Shown here: positions 56,701-64,000 of the stretch, in pieces
Layout of the letters: every line of letters starts with the position of its first letter
Numbering within the stretch: the first letter of the stretch is position 1
NCBI GenBank assembly: GCA_016704655.1
Contig: JADIZR010000009.1
Span: 1 to 64,000 of the forward strand
Origin: Pseudomonadota bacterium
GTDB lineage: Bacteria > Pseudomonadota > Gammaproteobacteria > Steroidobacterales > Steroidobacteraceae
Reading direction: 5' to 3'
DNA length: 64,000 bases
Program-made: the position numbers and the translations under genes
Notes under the pieces: model-generated
The model's input: only the letters and a program-made list of their open reading frames with translations
Database searches by the model: none
What the model was told of the DNA's origin: nothing

Positions 56701-57169
56701 GGGATCGTTTGCGATCGACCAGCTGACGGACCTGGTCGAGGAGGCCGTGTATCGCGAGTTTGACCGGATCTCGGAGCGCGGTGGCGTGCTCGGCGCGATG
56801 GAGACGATGTACCAGCGCGGCAGGATCCAGGAAGAGTCCTTGTATTACGAAACGCTGAAGCATGACGGCACGCTGCCGATCGTCGGCGTCAATACGTTCC
56901 TCGCGCCGGCAGGGTCAGACGATGAGATTCGCAATGCCGAACTGATCCGGTCGACTGAGGAAGAGAAGCAGGACCAGGTCGTGGCGGTTCGCGCGTTTCT
57001 CGCTCGCAACGCGGAGCAGCGTCCGGCTGCGCTCGCACGTCTGCAGCGACAGGCGGCCACGGGCGGGAACGTGTTCGCCGAGTTGATGGAGGCGGTCAAG
57101 GTGGCGTCGCTCGGTTCGATCTCCGGTGCGCTGTACCAGGTGGGCGGGCAGTACCGGCGGAGCATGTAA
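53706..57169 (+). CDS. icmF: Fused isobutyryl-CoA mutase IcmF, B12-dependent (frameshifted near N-terminus)
   Basis: About 1155 aa from the ATG at 53706, chosen because GGAGG lies 7 bases upstream. Domains: B12-binding (SLFDGHDAAINIIRRLL...GGHVEY), then the MeaI-type G-protein chaperone (TGTGGAGKSSL, DPTRRRSGGALLGDRIRM), then the TIM-barrel mutase (RIGNSGVSIATLDDMKKLY, NPVSQLAFTLANG, SGRSLHAQEIQFNDVRTTLQAL). It interconverts isobutyryl- and n-butyryl-CoA (or pivalyl/isovaleryl-CoA) using adenosylcobalamin. A base is missing at 53982-53988 (TACTTCAGTACATGG, expected AAG). Divergent from TetR. Confidence 0.95.
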
Positions 57170-57230
57170 GCGCGGGGCGCCAGGCGACGCAGCAGGGCAT
57201 CATCGAGGCCGCCTGGGCTGGGGTTCGTGC

Positions 57231-57413
57231 GGGACGCCGTAACCCGTCCATGGGGGCTCGGGCGCCCATGGCGAGGCCCCCGGCCGAACCACGCGGCCCG
57301 TGGCTCGCCGACACGGTCCCTCCGGGTTCCTGGGCCGGGCCGTCCGCGACATGGACGTCGCGGCCGGAGCCCCCATGGATGGGTTGACGGCGTCCCGGCC
57401 CGGAACCCGGAGG
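57231..57413. repeat. Interleaved inverted repeats (palindromic intergenic element)
   Basis: Two sets of inverted repeats are interleaved between the icmF and plsC-like stops. Outer pair: 57231-57259 and 57367-57396, about 29 bp with one gap and one mismatch (arm includes GGGACGCCGT and CCATGGGGGCTC). Second pair: CCCTCCGGGTTCCTGGGCC near 57325 and its near-complement at 57397-57413. A small hairpin CCGCGAC/GTCGCGG lies between them. The right arms are adjacent, so the folded strand would be pseudoknot-like. The whole 303-bp gap (57170-57472) holds no gene. Such elements are often dispersed in a genome, like REP/BIME repeats, but copies elsewhere were not seen in this window. Confidence 0.8.
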
Positions 57414-57472
57414 GAGGAAGTGCAGCGCCGCTAACCGCAGTATCGGTGGCGACGCGTGAGTGCGGGGTGTTT

Positions 57473-58405
57473 TCAGCGCGCGAGCGTGCGAGCTGGAGCG
57501 TGCGCCAGCACCGCGAGGTCCGGCTCCCCGAGCCGGGCAAGCATCGCGTCGCGCGCTGCGTCCCGCAACTCGTCGGGCTCACGCCCATCACCATCGATCG
57601 ACGGCAATATCTCGACGCGGATCGTCCCTGGCATCGGCACGAGCGCGCCATTCGGCATCGAGCGACGCGCACCAAGGATGACGGCCGGCACCAGCGGCAC
57701 GCCGCCGCGAGCCGCAGCCACGAATGCTCCGATGTGAAACCGCTTGAGACCGACGACCGAGTCGAACGTGCCCTCGGGGAAGAAGACGAGCGAGTGGCCT
57801 TGTTCCGCGCGCTGCATCACCCGCCGCGCGCCGCGCTGCCGTCCGCCCGCGGAGTGACGGTCCACGAATTCCGACCCGATCCGCCGCAGCAGGAATCCCA
57901 TGACCGGCATGTCCGTCGCCTCGCGCTTGATCACGAAGCTGAATCGCGGCGGCAGCGCTGCCGTCATCACGACGCCGTCGAGGTAGCTCGAGTGATTCGC
58001 CACCAGTACGCACGAGCCCTCCGGCAGATGCTCGAGGCCTTCGACCCGCAGTCGCAGGCAGGCGAGGGCGAGCCAGAGGCGCGCGAGCCACCGCGTGGAC
58101 GAACGGCGCCAGGGCAGCGACGGCACCAGCAAAGCCAGCAGCGCAGCCACCGACGTCACGATCAACAGCAGCGACAGCGAGTACGTGCCGAAGACGAGGC
58201 GGAACAACCAGCCGGGCATGCCGCCCGCTCGCGGTGCAGCGACATCGCTCACAACGTCGGCGGCCGCAAGCCCCGGAGGGCCAGCGGACTCGTCGTTGGC
58301 GGCAGTGGATTTCGTGCGCAAGCTCGCGGCAATTCCAGCGGCGTCTGGGGGAAACTCGTCGGCGGTGGATCCATCCGAGACGCCAGTCTGCCGGGACCCC
58401 GGCAT
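57473..58405 (-). CDS. PlsC-like 1-acyl-glycerol-3-phosphate acyltransferase
   Basis: 310 aa if started at the ATG at 58405; a shorter start at 58219 (MPGWLFRLVFGTYSL), just before the membrane helix, fits the family better because the first 60 residues are low-complexity. Hydrophobic segment LSLLLIVTSVAALLALLV, then the acyltransferase motifs NHSSYLDGVV (HxxxxD) and FFPEGTFDSV. It acylates lysophosphatidate or a related lysolipid at the inner membrane. Convergent with icmF across the palindromic element. Confidence 0.9.
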   Translation of the reverse strand: MPGSRQTGVSDGSTADEFPPDAAGIAASLRTKSTAANDESAGPPGLAAADVVSDVAAPRAGGMPGWLFRLVFGTYSLSLLLIVTSVAALLALLVPSLPWRRSSTRWLARLWLALACLRLRVEGLEHLPEGSCVLVANHSSYLDGVVMTAALPPRFSFVIKREATDMPVMGFLLRRIGSEFVDRHSAGGRQRGARRVMQRAEQGHSLVFFPEGTFDSVVGLKRFHIGAFVAAARGGVPLVPAVILGARRSMPNGALVPMPGTIRVEILPSIDGDGREPDELRDAARDAMLARLGEPDLAVLAHAPARTLAR

Positions 58406-58519
58406 TCTGTGAATCAGTTCCAGTTATGTTAACGACGCCCCGGGGAACTGTGAGAGGGTTCACGACGGGGGTCAGCAGGCGGCTCGCATACTGCGTGCTA
58501 CGTAAAGCCGCGAGGTTCC

Positions 58520-59470
58520 ATGAGCACTGCAGTCAAGTCGAGCTTCCTGTCCCGATCGCGCACCAGCGGCGGCGAAGCAGCCGAGGGGCCCGGTCCGATC
58601 GACCGATTCCTCGATGCCGTGTGGATGGAACGCGGCCTGTCGCCGAACACGCTCGCAGCCTATCGGGCGGACCTCACCGCTCTCGACCGCTGGCTCGACG
58701 AGCATTCAGGCAACCTCGAGCGCGCGCAGCGCGGCGACATTCTCTCGTTCATGGCTTCGCGAGTGCAGGCGGGCGCGCGACCCCGTTCAACCGCGCGCCA
58801 GCTTTCAAGCTTCCGCCGCTTCTACCGTTACCTGGTGCGAGAGGGCACCTTGCGCGAGGACCCCACTGCACAGATCGCGATGCCCAAGGTCGGCCGTTCA
58901 TTGCCGAAGTCGCTCATGGAGGAGGAAGTCGAGGCCCTGCTGGCCGCTCCCGCCGTGAGTGACCCGCTTGGGCATCGCGATCGGACCATGCTGGAGGTGC
59001 TGTATGCCACCGGGCTGCGCGTCTCCGAACTGGTGAACTGCACGCTCGCCCAGGTGAATTTGAACCAGGGCGTGCTGCGCATCGTCGGCAAGGGCGACCG
59101 CGAGCGGCTGATCCCGCTGGGCGAGGAAGCCGTGCAGTGGGTGCAGCAGTTCCTGCAGGGCCCACGCGTCGAGATCCTGCTCGAACGGCAGACCGACTAC
59201 CTGTTCCCGACGCGCCGCGGCGACCGCATGACGCGCCAGGCCTTCTGGCACATCATCAAGCGCTATGCGCGCAAGGCCGGCATCGAGCGTGAACTCTCGC
59301 CGCACACGCTGCGCCACGCCTTCGCCACCCACTTGTTGAACCATGGCGCCGACCTGCGCGTGGTGCAGATGCTGCTCGGTCACAGCGACCTGTCGACGAC
59401 GCAGATCTACACCCACGTCGCCCGCGAACGTCTCAAGGACCTGCACTCCGAGCACCACCCGCGCGGCTGA
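58520..59470 (+). CDS. xerD: Site-specific tyrosine recombinase XerD
   Basis: 316 aa. N-terminal SAM-like core-binding domain (IDRFLDAVWMERGLSPNTLAAYRADL), then the catalytic domain with Arg in ATGLRVSELV, Lys in GKGDRERLIPL, HTLRHAFATHLL (H-x-x-R), LLGHSDLSTTQIYTHV with the second His and the nucleophile Tyr. The protein has ~20 extra N-terminal residues. With XerC it resolves chromosome dimers at dif. It is a housekeeping copy, not part of a mobile element; dsbC follows as in many gammaproteobacteria. Confidence 0.95.
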   Translation: MSTAVKSSFLSRSRTSGGEAAEGPGPIDRFLDAVWMERGLSPNTLAAYRADLTALDRWLDEHSGNLERAQRGDILSFMASRVQAGARPRSTARQLSSFRRFYRYLVREGTLREDPTAQIAMPKVGRSLPKSLMEEEVEALLAAPAVSDPLGHRDRTMLEVLYATGLRVSELVNCTLAQVNLNQGVLRIVGKGDRERLIPLGEEAVQWVQQFLQGPRVEILLERQTDYLFPTRRGDRMTRQAFWHIIKRYARKAGIERELSPHTLRHAFATHLLNHGADLRVVQMLLGHSDLSTTQIYTHVARERLKDLHSEHHPRG

Positions 59471-59595
59471 CCGGCGCGAGGCTCTGCTAGACTCCGCCCG
59501 CCCCACGGGACGGTCGGGCTGCGGGCGCGGGAAGGCACTGAACCTGCGGCCATGGCGACTGTCCTAGAACCAACATTCCAGGGATAGAACGCCGC

Positions 59596-60435
59596 ATGCG
59601 CCGCCGCACTCCTGCTCGCCCGATCACCGCCGCCACCTGGCTCGTCGCTGCCGCGGCGGCTTTACTCGCCATCACACCGAGTTCCAGCGCACTTGCGGCC
59701 ACGCCCCAGAAGCCGACCCCGGTGGCCAATGCCAAACCGGCAGCACCCACCGCGCCGGTCGTGATCCCGGCGGACGTGCGCGCACGCGTCGTTGCGAAAC
59801 TGCCAGGGGCGCAGGCCTCCGACGTCGCGGTCTCGCCGATTCCCGGCCTCTATGAAGTGGCCATGGGCGGATTGATCGCTTACGTCAGCGCCGACGGCAA
59901 ATACCTGCTGAGTGGCAATGTTTACGACCTGGATACGCAGGAGAACCTCACCGCCTCGCGTCGCAATTCGGCGCGCGCCAAGGCACTGGCGGCGGCGTCC
60001 GAAAGCAACATGATCGTATTCGGGCCTGCCAACGCGAAGATGACGGTCACGGTATTCACGGACATCGACTGCGGCTACTGCCGAAAATTCCACAGCCAGA
60101 TCGCCGATGTAAACAAGGCCGGCGTGCGTGTTCGCTACATGTTCTTTCCGCGCACCGGTCCTGCCACGGAATCCTGGACCAAGGCCGAACAGGTCTGGTG
60201 CGCCGCGGACCGCCGCGATGCACTCACGCGGGCCAAGAAGGGCGACACGTTCAAGGGCAAGTCCTGCGGCGACGCTGCCGTAAAATCGCAGTACGAACTG
60301 GGCTCGGACCTCGGCGTGGAAGGCACGCCCGCGATCTTTACGCAAAATGGTGATTACGTCGGCGGTTACCTGACGCCGGCCGAACTGGTGCAGGCGATCC
60401 AGGAGTCGCAGAAGACGGCGGTCGCTGCCCGCTGA
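59596..60435 (+). CDS. dsbC: Periplasmic thiol:disulfide isomerase DsbC
   Basis: 279 aa. Signal peptide at residues 1-35 (AAALLAITPSSSALA), then the dimerisation domain and the thioredoxin-like domain with active site CGYC (C159, C162) and the cis-Pro segment VEGTPAIF; the second Cys pair (WCAADRRDA and KSCGD) forms the structural disulfide. A Pro/Ala-rich linker follows the signal. It corrects wrong disulfides in periplasmic proteins, kept reduced by DsbD. It sits 125 bp after xerD. Confidence 0.95.
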   Translation: MRRRTPARPITAATWLVAAAAALLAITPSSSALAATPQKPTPVANAKPAAPTAPVVIPADVRARVVAKLPGAQASDVAVSPIPGLYEVAMGGLIAYVSADGKYLLSGNVYDLDTQENLTASRRNSARAKALAAASESNMIVFGPANAKMTVTVFTDIDCGYCRKFHSQIADVNKAGVRVRYMFFPRTGPATESWTKAEQVWCAADRRDALTRAKKGDTFKGKSCGDAAVKSQYELGSDLGVEGTPAIFTQNGDYVGGYLTPAELVQAIQESQKTAVAAR

Positions 60436-60446
60436 CCCGCAGCCGC

Positions 60447-60770
60447 TCAGCGCTCGAGGTGGGCCAGCTTGCCGGGGCGACCGTCCCATTCCTTGGCGTC
60501 GTCGGGCGCGTCCTTCTTTTCGGTGATCACCGGCCACTGCTTGGCGAGTTCGCCATTCAGCTTGAGGAAATCCTGCTGGCCGTCCGGCAGTTCCTCTTCC
60601 GAGAAGATGGCCTCCGCCGGGCATTCGGGCTCGCACAGCGTGCAGTCGATGCACTCGTCCGGGTCGATCACCAGCATGTTCGGGCCTTCGTGGAAGCAGT
60701 CCACCGGGCAGACTTCCACGCAGTCCATGTACTTGCACTTGATGCAGTTTTCCGTGACGACAAAGGTCAT
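60447..60770 (-). CDS. fdxA: 7Fe-8S ferredoxin (FdxA type)
   Basis: 107 aa from the ATG at 60770 (MTFVVTENCIKCKYMDC). Cluster ligands follow the Azotobacter ferredoxin I pattern: C9, C17 and C50 for the [3Fe-4S] and C21, C40, C43, C46 for the [4Fe-4S] cluster, with extra C12 and C25. The C-terminal tail (WPVITEKKDAPDDAKEWDG) also matches this type. Small soluble electron carrier, often linked to redox-stress regulation. It is convergent with dsbC. Confidence 0.96.
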   Translation of the reverse strand: MTFVVTENCIKCKYMDCVEVCPVDCFHEGPNMLVIDPDECIDCTLCEPECPAEAIFSEEELPDGQQDFLKLNGELAKQWPVITEKKDAPDDAKEWDGRPGKLAHLER

Positions 60771-60878
60771 CGGGGCACTCCGGACGTTGACTGAAGACGA
60801 AAAAGGCACCAGCGCGCCGCGGCGCGGGCTGGCGGGCGCTGTATTCTGCCAAAGCGCCGCCGCACTGCAAAATAAATC

Positions 60879-61430
60879 CTACGTAACACCGACGCTCCTG
60901 CGGTAATCGAGCGCGGTGAGGTGGTGGTTTTCAACACCGCGCCGACGGTCGTCGAAGTAGTGGCGCAGGGCGAAATCCACGCTGCGGAAAGCGATGTCCT
61001 GCCACGGAATCTCGTCCTCGCCGTAGAGGCCCACCTCCAGGCTCTCCGGGCTGGGGCCAAAGTTCGGTCGGGGCAATTTCGCACGAAACATCACGTGCAC
61101 CTGGTCCGCGTGCAGCACGTGCACGACCGCCAGCAGCGAACCGATCTCCACCTCGGCCTGCGCCTCTTCGAACGACTCGCGCCGCGCGCCTTCCTGTGTC
61201 GTCTCGCCGTTTTCCATGAAACCGGCCGGGATCGTCCAGAAGCCGAGCCGCGGCTCGATCGCGCGGCGGCACAGCAGGATCCGGCCGTCGTGCTCGGGCA
61301 CGCAGCCGACGATCAGTTTGGGGTTCTGGTAATGCACGACACCGCAGGCATCGCACACGTGGCGGGCCAGATGGTCGCCTTCAGGCGTGCGGAGCGAGAC
61401 CGTGTTGCCGCAGGCGGAGCAGAACTTCAT
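60879..61430 (-). CDS. NUDIX hydrolase with N-terminal zinc ribbon
   Basis: 183 aa. Zinc-ribbon cysteines C4, C7, C26 and C29 precede the NUDIX domain; the Nudix box is GFMENGETTQEGARRESFEEAQAEV (G, then E, RE-x-x-EE). The zinc-ribbon/Nudix arrangement and NPKLIVGCVPEHDGRILLCRRAIEP are those of the NADH pyrophosphatase-like (NudC) or ADP-ribose-type family. The substrate is not certain. It starts at 61430 just upstream of a 7-bp G-rich repeat and tRNA-Leu. Confidence 0.9.
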   Translation of the reverse strand: MKFCSACGNTVSLRTPEGDHLARHVCDACGVVHYQNPKLIVGCVPEHDGRILLCRRAIEPRLGFWTIPAGFMENGETTQEGARRESFEEAQAEVEIGSLLAVVHVLHADQVHVMFRAKLPRPNFGPSPESLEVGLYGEDEIPWQDIAFRSVDFALRHYFDDRRRGVENHHLTALDYRRSVGVT

Positions 61431-61435
61431 GGCGA

Positions 61436-61456
61436 GGGGTCAGGGGTTAGGGGTTA
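61436..61456 (+). repeat. G-rich heptamer repeat (GGGGTTA)3
   Basis: Three copies of a 7-mer (GGGGTCA, GGGGTTA, GGGGTTA) lie between the tRNA-Leu and NUDIX genes. The 7-base period matches the (TGATTAG)7 repeat at 49.7 kb. It may form a G-rich structure; nothing else is seen. Confidence 0.8.
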
Positions 61457-61457
61457 G

Positions 61458-61545
61458 TGGTGCCGGGAGAGGGAATCGAACCCTCACGAGTGATTAGCTC
61501 GCCGGATTTTGAGTCCGGTGCGTCTACCAGTTCCGCCATCCCGGC
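61458..61545 (-). tRNA. tRNA-Leu, anticodon CAA
   Basis: 88 nt class II tRNA with encoded CCA, long variable arm and anticodon loop CTCAAAA (anticodon CAA, reading UUG). Acceptor stem GCCGGGA/TCCCGGC pairs; T-arm GGTTCGATTCC is present. Confidence 0.96.
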
Positions 61546-61737
61546 CGGGGGCGGCGCAGCTTACCCGATAGGGCTCGCCAGCAGGAAAAACTATTATCAT
61601 CATATAGTTAGAGACGCATTCTGGCAGTCATGCCATAGTTTTCGTGCCGCCTGACCGGAACTCGGTAGACTGTCGGCGGTCCTATGGCTCGCGTCGCCCT
61701 TGGGCGGCCGTTCCCTTCCAAGGAGACCGACCGAAGC

Positions 61738-62466
61738 ATGCGACGCCGCCTGTCCCACAGCCTGGCCGCTTTTCTGGCGCTGCTGACGACCGCTCTGGCC
61801 GCGCCGCACGCCAAGGCGGCGCAACCCGTGCTGGCCGACAAACTGGCTGCCGAGGCTCCCCGGGCCAACCCCAAGGTGCTCGCCCTCGCGGCCCGTGCGG
61901 CCGAATGCGCGCGCAAGCAGGGCGTGCTCGACGGCTTCCGTCACCTCGCCGTCATCGATTACTCGTTGCCATCTACGCAGCCTCGCCTCTGGGTCTTCGA
62001 CCTCGAACGCGGCCGGCTGATGTTCCAGGAACTCGTCGCGCACGGCCGCAACACGGGTGACGCGAAATCAGAACGTTTCTCCAATGTCGAAGGCAGCCAC
62101 ATGTCGAGCATCGGGCTCTTCAAGACGCTGGAGCCTTATTACGGCAGCAATGGTTACTCGCTGCGGCTCTCGGGCCTCGATCCCGGTTTCAACGACAATG
62201 CGCTCGCGCGTGCGATCGTCATGCACGGCGCGCCCTACGTCAGCGAGGCGATCGCCGAGCGACTTGGCCGGCTCGGCCGCAGCTGGGGTTGTCCGGCGTT
62301 GCGTCCCGAAATCGCTCGCACCGTCATCGACACGTTGAAGGGCGGCGCGCTGCTGTTCGCCTATTACCCCGACCGCAAATGGCTCAGCGAGTCGCCGTAC
62401 TTCCAGTGCGACGCCGCCTCGGCACGGGTGGTCACTTCGACGTCGCCGCCTTCGAACTCGGGCTGA
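61738..62466 (+). CDS. L,D-transpeptidase-like catalytic domain protein (YkuD_2 group)
   Basis: About 242 aa from the ATG at 61738; an earlier ATG at 61684 lacks a ribosome site. Signal peptide (RRRLSHSLAAFLALLTTALAAPHAKA). The catalytic motif is RSWGCPALRPE (SxGCP with nucleophile Cys), with an upstream His in IVMHGAPYVSE. Proteins of this family are murein L,D-transpeptidase/carboxypeptidase-like and act on peptidoglycan in the periplasm. A single-domain form. It precedes an ECF sigma gene by 67 bp. Confidence 0.88.
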   Translation: MRRRLSHSLAAFLALLTTALAAPHAKAAQPVLADKLAAEAPRANPKVLALAARAAECARKQGVLDGFRHLAVIDYSLPSTQPRLWVFDLERGRLMFQELVAHGRNTGDAKSERFSNVEGSHMSSIGLFKTLEPYYGSNGYSLRLSGLDPGFNDNALARAIVMHGAPYVSEAIAERLGRLGRSWGCPALRPEIARTVIDTLKGGALLFAYYPDRKWLSESPYFQCDAASARVVTSTSPPSNSG

Positions 62467-62533
62467 CGACGCAACCGGGCGCCGTGGCGCCGGCTTGCGA
62501 CCTTTTGCCGCGGCCAGGCATCTAACCTGCCGA

Positions 62534-63148
62534 ATGTCCGCATTTCTCGACACTGCCCTTGATCCTGCCACCCTGGAGCGCGCTCGCGCCGGCGACGAAG
62601 CGGCGCTGGCCGAAATCTACCGGGTCTACGAAGTGCCGGTCCGTACGCTGACGCGCCGCATCGTGACGCCGCGCTCCGCGGCGGAGGATGTGGCGCAGGA
62701 CGTCTTCGTCGACGTCATCACCCGGCTGCATCAGTTCGAGGGGCGCGGCTCGTTCGCGGGCTGGATCCGCAGCATCGCCATTGCACGCTGCCTGATGCAG
62801 CTGCGTTCGCCCTGGCATCGTGGCCAGCGCTGGCTGGCGGCTTCGACGCGATCGATCGACGATTTGCACGAGGACTGGCAGGCCGAGGGCCGGCCGGGTG
62901 CGGCGACCGCGGACCGGGCAGATGCGATCGACCTCGAGCGCGCGCTGGCGCAACTCGGCGACAAAGCGCGTGCCGTCGTGTGGCTGCACGATGTCGAGGG
63001 GTGCACCCATGCCGAAATCGGTGCGCAGTTCGGCGCATCGGCCAGTTTTTCCAAGTCGCAGCTTGCCCGCGCGCACGAGCGCCTGCGGGACCTGCTGCAC
63101 GTCGAAGGAGGCGGGACGTCATGCTTTCCCGTATCGAGCACGCCATGA
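62534..63148 (+). CDS. ECF-type RNA polymerase sigma factor
   Basis: 204 aa from the ATG at 62534 (MSAFLDTALDPATLERARAGD). Sigma-2 region: EIYRVYEVPVRTLTRRIVTPRSAAEDVAQDVFVDVITRLHQFEGRGSFAGWIRSIAIARCL; sigma-4 HTH: LERALAQLGDKARAVVWLHDVEGCTHAEIGAQFGASASFSKSQLARAHERL. Linear order is right for the extracytoplasmic-function group 4. The anti-sigma gene begins at 63121, inside the sigma 3' end, so expression is coupled. Likely controls the envelope genes around it, including the PDZ protein. Confidence 0.92.
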   Translation: MSAFLDTALDPATLERARAGDEAALAEIYRVYEVPVRTLTRRIVTPRSAAEDVAQDVFVDVITRLHQFEGRGSFAGWIRSIAIARCLMQLRSPWHRGQRWLAASTRSIDDLHEDWQAEGRPGAATADRADAIDLERALAQLGDKARAVVWLHDVEGCTHAEIGAQFGASASFSKSQLARAHERLRDLLHVEGGGTSCFPVSSTP

Positions 63149-63670
63149 ACCTGACCGAGAAACTCCGTTCGTTACCGGCGGCCGAGCCGCGTCGGGACGG
63201 CTGGGACGACGTGCAGTCGCGCCTCGCCGCCAGGGAAGACGGCGCGTGCGCGACGCAGGCTGGGCCTGCAGCTCGCGGCCGCGGCCTCCGTTGCGATCAT
63301 TGCCGTGACGGCCGCGTGGCGCGTTGCGGACGTCGTGACCGAGCGCCCGGGATCGATGTCTGTCGAACTCACGCCGCTCACGGCGGAACAGGCGCTCGCG
63401 CTCGATCGCGTCGCGCAGCTGCAGTCGCAGTCGCAGGCGCTCGACGCAATGCTGTCGGTGATTGGCGAGCGTCCGGTCGTCGAGCGCGCCGGCACGAGCG
63501 TGCCGATCGACACGCTCGAGACGCAGGTGCAGTGGATCGACCACCAGATTTCCGTCGCCGACGGTGATATCGAACCCGGCTCTGCCGAGCAGCTCTGGCG
63601 CAAGCGCGTCGGAGCGATGAACTCCCTGGTGCGGTTGCGCTACGTGGAAGCGCAGCGCATCGACATGTGA
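63121..63670 (+). CDS. Probable anti-sigma factor, single membrane span (frameshifted)
   Basis: About 182 aa starting MLSRIEHAMNLTEKL at 63121, overlapping the sigma factor end by 28 bp, with GGAGG 7 bases upstream. The N-terminal cytoplasmic part is short (PAAEPRRDGWDDVQSRLAA), then after removing one G from the GGG at 63233-63235 comes KTARARRRLGLQLAAAASVAIIAVTAAWRV, a membrane helix; the periplasmic part is an extended helical region (LDRVAQLQSQSQALDAMLSV). No zinc-binding ZAS motif is visible, so the anti-sigma role rests on position, size and topology. Confidence 0.75.
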
Positions 63671-63686
63671 CAACGAGGACGCGATC

Positions 63687-64000
63687 ATGCAATCCGTACG
63701 AATCAGAACCAGGGCCCAGCGCGCGCTCGGCGCGTTGCTGGCGTCGGCCATCGCGCTCACGGTGACGACGCAGGGTGCCGTTGCGACCGAGACGCAGGAC
63801 AAGGCACAGCTGCAGCAGCAGCTCGACGCTGCGCGCGGCCGGCTCGACGATGCGGCGCGTGACGTCGCCGACCTCTCGCGCCAGCTCTACGGCGACGACA
63901 TGCAAGGCATGCCCATGCCGCCTCCCGGCGGAAAGCCGCGCGGCGCCATGCTCGGCATCAACATCGGCGGCAGTCCCGACCTCGCGGAAGGCGTCGAAGT
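63687..64000 (+). CDS. Exported PDZ-domain-like protein, 3' part missing
   Basis: First 104 residues only. ATG at 63687 with GAGG 9 bases upstream. Signal peptide (RALGALLASAIALTVTTQGAVA), then a Gln/Ala-rich coiled-coil-like helix (AQLQQQLDAARGRLDDAARDVADLSRQ), a Pro/Gly-rich linker (MPMPPPGG) and the opening of a PDZ-like fold (GAMLGINIGGSPDLAEGVEV). PDZ-containing periplasmic proteins often act in proteolysis or stress signalling, which suits a sigma/anti-sigma neighbourhood. The function cannot be settled from the visible part. Confidence 0.75.
   Translation, partial: MQSVRIRTRAQRALGALLASAIALTVTTQGAVATETQDKAQLQQQLDAARGRLDDAARDVADLSRQLYGDDMQGMPMPPPGGKPRGAMLGINIGGSPDLAEGVE

Noticed and set aside
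55103..56863. A 586-residue minus-strand frame inside icmF.
   Set aside because: Antisense shadow of the conserved mutase domain.
58520..59470. Mobile-element integrase.
   Set aside because: All features match housekeeping XerD and it is followed by dsbC as in many chromosomes; no attachment repeats or cargo seen.

Overview
The window is high-G+C DNA from a heterotrophic, aerobic gammaproteobacterium. Evidence for this is proBA, htpX, zapE, xerD-dsbC, an FdxA-type 7Fe ferredoxin, a giant NAD-glutamate dehydrogenase, a DUF6763-like acidic protein and three TonB-dependent receptors. Gene style points to the Steroidobacterales/Xanthomonadales side, but that placement is inference. Coding density is high, many genes overlap by ATGA/GTGA, and no phage, transposase, integrase (other than the housekeeping XerD) or CRISPR array was seen.

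Layout. 1-4.0 kb: photolyase (cut by the window edge), HtpX, a small winged-helix regulator overlapping a CHAD protein, a GNAT acetyltransferase and an acidic-tail protein. 4.0-8.3 kb: acyl-CoA dehydrogenase behind a palindromic operator-like site, then proB-proA. 8.3-13.5 kb (minus): a nearly complete molybdenum-cofactor operon moeA-moaA-moaC-mobA-moaD followed by an unusual moaE-moeB-rhodanese fusion. 13.5-22.5 kb: a small exported protein, MmsA-type dehydrogenase, tRNA-Arg, and two convergent TonB receptors, the second downstream of a TPR-sulfotransferase. 22.6-27.4 kb: exported amidohydrolase, metallo-beta-lactamase-fold hydrolase, tandem ABC ATPase, PhzF-like protein. 27.4-31.5 kb: a TPP riboswitch whose closing helix ends at the start codon, followed by TonB receptor, YkoF-like protein, PnuC/PnuT-type permease and a kinase, which together make a thiamine (precursor) uptake operon. 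31.5-34.3 kb: ferredoxin, SnoaL-like protein, nitronate-monooxygenase-like flavoprotein and SDR, closed by a homopurine/homopyrimidine repeat hairpin. 34.3-49.7 kb: gpmA, thiolase, glycosyltransferase, NAD-GDH, MarR regulator, ZapE, acetoacetyl-CoA synthetase, and a divergent pair of ETF-linked quinone reductases. 49.7-57.2 kb: repeat-bounded intergenic segment, two SDRs, thiolase, TetR regulator, and the divergent B12-dependent mutase IcmF. 57.2-64 kb: a palindromic element, PlsC-like acyltransferase, xerD, dsbC, ferredoxin, NUDIX hydrolase, tRNA-Leu, an L,D-transpeptidase-like protein, and an ECF sigma/anti-sigma/PDZ-like cluster cut by the edge.

Metabolic theme. Acyl-CoA dehydrogenase, MmsA, IcmF, two thiolases, several SDRs, acetoacetyl-CoA synthetase, ETF-quinone oxidoreductase and NAD-GDH fit oxidation of branched-chain or fatty acyl-CoAs and amino acids, with electrons entering the quinone pool through ETF.

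Quality note. Seven otherwise well-conserved genes (moaE part, mmsA start, NAD-GDH N-terminus, Fe-S reductase, one SDR, icmF, anti-sigma) each show what looks like one single-base frameshift. Residual indel errors in the assembly are the simplest explanation, so those genes are annotated as whole genes with the break noted.
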